The notes under the pieces were generated by a model. It did not search any database. It was not told where the DNA came from and saw only the letters and a list, made by a program, of their open reading frames with translations. From DATLFA01 sp039934635 (GTDB lineage Bacteria > Actinomycetota > Acidimicrobiia > Acidimicrobiales > WLNW01): a stretch of DNA of 15,640 nucleotides. Below, in pieces: positions 12,696 to 15,640 of the stretch. Where the stretch lies: contig JBDTLT010000120.1 in NCBI GenBank assembly GCA_039934635.1, positions 1 to 15,640 on the forward strand, read 5' to 3'. Position numbers and translations under genes: made by a program. How positions within the stretch are numbered: the first letter of the stretch is position 1; every line of letters begins with the position of its first letter.

Positions 12696-14228
12696 TCAGG
12701 CGTGCGCCACGACGACAATGGTCGCGTCGTCGCGGAGTCGCGGCGCGAATCGATCGAGTTCATCGACAATGTGGCGCAGCGTGACGGTCGCCGACGCGTC
12801 GGTCGGTGCGCTCGCCAGTAACTCCTGTACCCGCGACTCGCCGAAGAAGCCGCCGGACGCATCGCGGGCCTCGGTCAAGCCGTCCGTGTAGGCGACGAGC
12901 GTCGATCCGGGCGGAAACACATCTTTGACGGTCTGCCAGTCGACTCCGACGATGGGTCCGACGAGCGGGCCCGTTCCCGGCAGCGGTGTCAGCGAGTCCC
13001 CGGTACGGAGCAGCGCGGCGGGATGTCCCGCGTTGGCGTAGGAAATGACGCCGGTATTGGTCTCGATGCGAGCGACGAACGCGGTGAGAAAGGTGTCCTC
13101 GAGCCCGGATGCATTCGAGAGCAGCCAGCTCAAGGCCTCGCCCGGTGGGAAGTCGTTGCGCAGGGCCGCCCGCAGTAGTTCCTTGCACTTGAGTGCGAGG
13201 ATGCTGGCTTCGACACCGTGCCCGGCGATGTCGAGCAACACCAGACCGATGGTGGTCGGCGACAGCAGTGCGACGTCATAGCAGTCGCCGGCCGCCACAC
13301 CTTGGGCGGCGCGCAGGCTGCTCGCGACCGTCCAACCGGGCGGGAACTCGCCGAGGGCACCGGCCAGCTCATTGCCGAGCTGCACGGTGAGCAAGGCGTT
13401 CTGCTCGATCACCTCCCGATTGCGGATGGCGTTGTCGCGTTGCTGCCGCAGCGTCTGTTGCATCTGGTCGACCGCAATGCTGACCGATCGCAGCTCTCGA
13501 GGCCCGTTGACCGGAACCTGCACGAGTTCGCCGGCTTCGAGGCGCGAGACCGCCTCCGTGAGCGATTCCAACGGTTGCACAACCCAGCGGCGCAACAACA
13601 ACGCGCTCGCCACCGACACCGACCCCGTGCTCGCCACCGACGCGATCAGCGCCGCGACGGCCTGGCGCCGGGCGTTCGTCGCGGCATTGGTGGCCTTCTC
13701 GGCCTGGGCCGCGATATCGGTGGCGAGTACGTTGACCGCGGATCGCAGCTCGTCGAATTGGGCTTTGCCCGTTCCGATGGCGACGAGGCGTGACGCTGCC
13801 TCCTGGCCCTGTTCGCGGCGTGCGGTGATCTCCGGTTCGGCGTTGTCGGTTCGCCACCGATTCGCCAGGGCCGCGACGGTAGCGACCTCCCGAGCGAGCG
13901 GTTCATGCGATTGCAGCTCTTTCGAAAGCGTGGCCAGAGCGTCGTCCTCGGTCTTACGGCCGCTGTCGTAGGGGCCGAGGAACGAGGCCTCACCGCTGAT
14001 GACGTATCCCCGCTGCGCCGTCTCCTGATCGCTGTACGCGGAACGGAGTCGCTCGATGACCGTGAGGTCCGTCAACAGGCGGCGGCGGTTTTCCGCGTCC
14101 GTGTTGTAGCGGTCGAGCGAGAGCAAAGTGACCACGGCACCGGTGAGCACGATGACCAGGTACACGAGACCCAGCGCACCCAGTTGGCGCCGTACGCCGG
14201 CTCGTGCCCACCGACTCGCCCTCACCAT
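12696..14228 (-). CDS. RsbU/SpoIIE-type PP2C phosphatase with CHASE3 sensor and HAMP
   Basis: This 510-aa membrane phosphatase would dephosphorylate a STAS anti-anti-sigma factor. TM1 is at about 17-38. A CHASE3-like extracytoplasmic sensor follows (about 40-190; key stretch Q-E-T-A-Q-R-G-Y-V-I-S-G at 68-79), then TM2 (about 190-212). HAMP is at about 213-265 (W-V-V-Q-P-L-E-S-L-T) and a short coiled linker at about 265-285. The PP2C domain has A-G-D-C-Y-D (313-318), L-L-D-I-A-G-H-G (331-338), A-Y-T-D-G (446-450) and R-D-D-A-T-I-V-V-V (499-507), which provide the metal aspartates. I chose ATG 14228 because it begins just before the charged pre-TM segment; GTG 14297 would add 23 residues. It lies 97 nt after the anti-sigma-like gene. 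The partner STAS protein is not in the window. Confidence 0.92.
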   Translation of the reverse strand: MVRASRWARAGVRRQLGALGLVYLVIVLTGAVVTLLSLDRYNTDAENRRRLLTDLTVIERLRSAYSDQETAQRGYVISGEASFLGPYDSGRKTEDDALATLSKELQSHEPLAREVATVAALANRWRTDNAEPEITARREQGQEAASRLVAIGTGKAQFDELRSAVNVLATDIAAQAEKATNAATNARRQAVAALIASVASTGSVSVASALLLRRWVVQPLESLTEAVSRLEAGELVQVPVNGPRELRSVSIAVDQMQQTLRQQRDNAIRNREVIEQNALLTVQLGNELAGALGEFPPGWTVASSLRAAQGVAAGDCYDVALLSPTTIGLVLLDIAGHGVEASILALKCKELLRAALRNDFPPGEALSWLLSNASGLEDTFLTAFVARIETNTGVISYANAGHPAALLRTGDSLTPLPGTGPLVGPIVGVDWQTVKDVFPPGSTLVAYTDGLTEARDASGGFFGESRVQELLASAPTDASATVTLRHIVDELDRFAPRLRDDATIVVVAHA

Positions 14229-14233
14229 CGGTG

Positions 14234-14239
14234 AACCTA
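14234..14239 (-). promoter_or_regulatory. Possible -10 box (TAGGTT) for phosphatase gene
   Basis: Minus-strand TAGGTT fits TANNNT and lies 5 nt before ATG 14228 (8 nt before the adjacent in-frame GTG 14225). A near-leaderless start is possible. The rest of the 97-nt gap to the anti-sigma-like gene is GC-rich, with no terminator that I can see. Confidence 0.3.
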
Positions 14240-14325
14240 CAGCCGCAACCCCCGTTTCCGTACGGCGAGACCGAAGTGCGACTGCCGCAAGGACCACGGC
14301 GTCTCGGCGGTCGAACCGCCTCGCG

Positions 14326-15051
14326 TCAGGCCCGCCCGGCGAGCTCGGCCCAGACGGTCTTCTCGTGCGCGTTTGCCGTGACGCCCCACCACGTGGCGCT
14401 CGCGCTCACGATGCGCAACCCGCGACCGGCGTGCGTGCCCTGACCCGGCCGCCGCAACACCGGCAAACTGTTGGCCGCGGTATCGCTCACCGCGATGTAG
14501 ACGTTGCCGGCGGCGCAGGCGAGGTTGACGCATACCGCGTCGCTCGAGCTGTACTCGATCGAGTTGGTCACGAGCTCGCTCACGATCAACACGGTGTCGT
14601 CGATGTGATCATGGTGGCGCCACTCGCGCAACGACGACTGTACGAAACGGCGCGCTGCCGCGGGACTCGACGACGATGGCGCGAACTCGGCAGTCGTGCG
14701 ATGGCTCGACCAGTCCCACGGATCCGCAGTCTCGTCGATGAACGCACCCGCGGTGCGCGAGAACCAGCGCCGGGCCGCGTCGACACCGAGTGCGGGCAGC
14801 GACGCCGGTGGCGTGAACGCAAGGGACATCACCGCGTCGCGGTTCTGGCCGCGTACCACCGATGCAAGTCGCCCGAGACTCCAGGCGCGCGTGATGTTGA
14901 CCGCGAACACCGCCCGGAGGTCGGCTCCGAACGATGACAGCAGCGGCCGATTGATGGCATTGGTCGTACGTAGTTGAACGGGATACGCCGCGGCGGCATT
15001 TTGAAAGTCCGTGAGGACTTCCATCGGAGCCGACAAGACGATTGCATTCAC
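14326..15051 (-). CDS. RsbW-like ATP-binding (GHKL) protein with unassigned N-terminal alpha/beta domain
   Basis: This 241-aa protein is a probable anti-sigma factor/serine kinase. The C-terminal half (about 125-240) is a GHKL ATPase like RsbW/SpoIIAB: N box S-E-L-V-T-N-S (158-164), the Asp box V-S-D-T-A (188-192) and the glycine lid G-R-G-L-R-I-V (209-215). The N-terminal 100 residues alternate strand-like and helix-like segments (AIVLSAP, PVQLRTT, RAVFAVNIT, DAVMSLAFT). This looks like a small Rossmann or receiver-like fold without a recognisable phospho-acceptor Asp. The protein is much longer than plain RsbW (about 140-160 aa). The start is GTG 15051, overlapping the sigma factor TGA (GTGA), so the two are translationally coupled. 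It may hold the sigma factor inactive until the phosphatase signals through a STAS protein. Confidence 0.85.
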   Translation of the reverse strand: MNAIVLSAPMEVLTDFQNAAAAYPVQLRTTNAINRPLLSSFGADLRAVFAVNITRAWSLGRLASVVRGQNRDAVMSLAFTPPASLPALGVDAARRWFSRTAGAFIDETADPWDWSSHRTTAEFAPSSSSPAAARRFVQSSLREWRHHDHIDDTVLIVSELVTNSIEYSSSDAVCVNLACAAGNVYIAVSDTAANSLPVLRRPGQGTHAGRGLRIVSASATWWGVTANAHEKTVWAELAGRA

Positions 15052-15640
15052 GACGCGCCGTCCTCGGGCCCTTCGAGTTGCTCGGACAACATCGTCAGTG
15101 CCTTGCGAAGCAAGCGCGATACGTGCATCTGACTGACACCGACACGAGCCGCGATCTCGGACTGGCTCAGATCTTCGAAGAATCGAAGTTCGATGATGCT
15201 GCGCTCGCGCTCGGGCAGGGTCTCGAGCAGAGTCCCGACGGTCATCTTGTCGATCGCTACCGAAAAGTTGTGGTCGTTGACGCCGATCTGGTCGGCAACG
15301 GTGGGCGTGCCGTCGTCGAAGGTGGCATTCAGCGAAGCCGGCCGGTATGCCCGCCGAGCGTCGATGGCCTCGAGCACATGGTCGACGCTGCGGCCGACGC
15401 GAACCGCAACCTCCGAAGGAGTCGGCGCACGATGGAGTTCGCTGTAGAGCTCGTCGGTCGCTTCGTTGATGCGGGGGATGAGGTCTTTCGCCGATCGAAC
15501 GACGTGGGTGCCCCAGGTGCGGTCGCGGAAATGCCGCTTGATCTCGCCGAGAATGGTCGGGACCGCAAAGCTCACGAACGGAGAGCCGCGATCGGGGTCG
15601 AAGCGTTCGACCGCCCTGATGAGTGCGTAGTGCGCGATCT
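15048..15640 (-). CDS. SigB/SigF/SigG-family RNA polymerase sigma factor (5' end outside window)
   Basis: The visible 196 residues are the C-terminal part of an alternative sigma-70 factor of the stress/sporulation type. At the edge, Y-A-L-I-R-A-V-E-R-F-D-P-D-R-G is region 2.2-2.3. F-A-V-P-T-I-L-G-E-I-K-R-H-F-R-D is the characteristic region 2.4 to 3 passage of SigB/SigF. Region 3 includes A-P-T-P-S-E-V-A-V-R-V-G. Region 4 has L-P-E-R-E-R-S-I-I-E-L-R-F-F and the HTH S-Q-S-E-I-A-A-R-V-G-V-S-Q-M-H-V-S-R. The frame remains open to the window end, so GTG 15575 is internal and not the start. It is followed with a 4-nt overlap by its likely anti-sigma factor. Confidence 0.95.
   Translation of the reverse strand, partial: IAHYALIRAVERFDPDRGSPFVSFAVPTILGEIKRHFRDRTWGTHVVRSAKDLIPRINEATDELYSELHRAPTPSEVAVRVGRSVDHVLEAIDARRAYRPASLNATFDDGTPTVADQIGVNDHNFSVAIDKMTVGTLLETLPERERSIIELRFFEDLSQSEIAARVGVSQMHVSRLLRKALTMLSEQLEGPEDGAS

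Noticed and set aside
15062..15072. AGGGCCCGAG before the anti-sigma-like gene, resembling the hairpin element
   Set aside because: Only 10 bases match, the stem is not completed, and it encodes E-G-P-E in the sigma factor C-terminus. It shows that partial matches arise by chance in this GC-rich DNA.
1..15640. tRNA, rRNA, CRISPR arrays, transposases or integrase sites
   Set aside because: I saw no cloverleaf-like sequence, spaced direct repeats, transposase motifs or terminal inverted repeats; gaps between genes are all under about 100 nt.

Overview
This window is high-GC DNA with GTG and ATG starts, close gene packing, TANNNT-type -10 boxes and several apparently leaderless starts. It also carries a SigB/SigF-type sigma factor with an RsbW-like kinase and an RsbU-like phosphatase. 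Together these point to a soil or aquatic actinobacterium. An Acidimicrobiia-like lineage is my guess from overall gene flavour; nothing in the sequence proves it.

Layout. A 15-bp tandem repeat occupies 1-56. A DHA2-type MFS exporter or importer (77-1504, minus) is divergent from a plus-strand set of SnoaL-like protein (1529-1951), luciferase-like flavin monooxygenase (2004-3182) and class II aldolase-like protein (3226-3939). These converge, with an 8-bp stop overlap, on a five-gene minus-strand operon. In transcription order that operon is: old-yellow-enzyme/FAD reductase (10033-8099), DapA-like protein (8088-7177), two paralogous amidohydrolases (7137-6052, 6042-4903) and a cyclase-family hydrolase (4903-3932). 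Divergent from it are an alpha/beta hydrolase of the C-C hydrolase type (10109-11014) and a translationally coupled carboxymuconolactone-decarboxylase-like protein (11011-11715). A LigB/MhpB-type extradiol dioxygenase (11748-12668, minus) follows. The right end holds a stress-signalling set on the minus strand: sigma factor (15048 to beyond the window), ATP-binding anti-sigma-like protein (14326-15051) and CHASE3-HAMP-PP2C phosphatase (12696-14228).

How it works together (inference). Positions 77-12668 look like a catabolic island for an aromatic or other cyclic compound. It combines transport, flavin oxygenation or reduction, ring opening (extradiol dioxygenase, C-C hydrolase, cyclase-type hydrolase), decarboxylation or hydrolysis by amidohydrolases, and aldolase-fold steps. 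The substrate cannot be read from the sequence. Several enzymes lack residues that define the textbook reaction of their family. The DapA-like protein has Asn where the Schiff-base Lys should be. The class II aldolase has Ala at the catalytic Glu. The cyclase has Gln at two metal-His positions, and the reductase lacks one Fe-S Cys. The chemistry is therefore probably not the standard one.

The most unusual non-coding signal is a 17-bp hairpin-forming element, consensus MGGGCCYGAGCGGCYCT. It occurs three times between genes, always in the sense orientation of the next gene and 17-24 nt before its start (aldolase, second amidohydrolase, reductase). A degenerate fourth copy lies after the stop at 11715. 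Two divergent gene pairs have -10 boxes that overlap on opposite strands. No dedicated transcription factor for the catabolic genes lies in the window.
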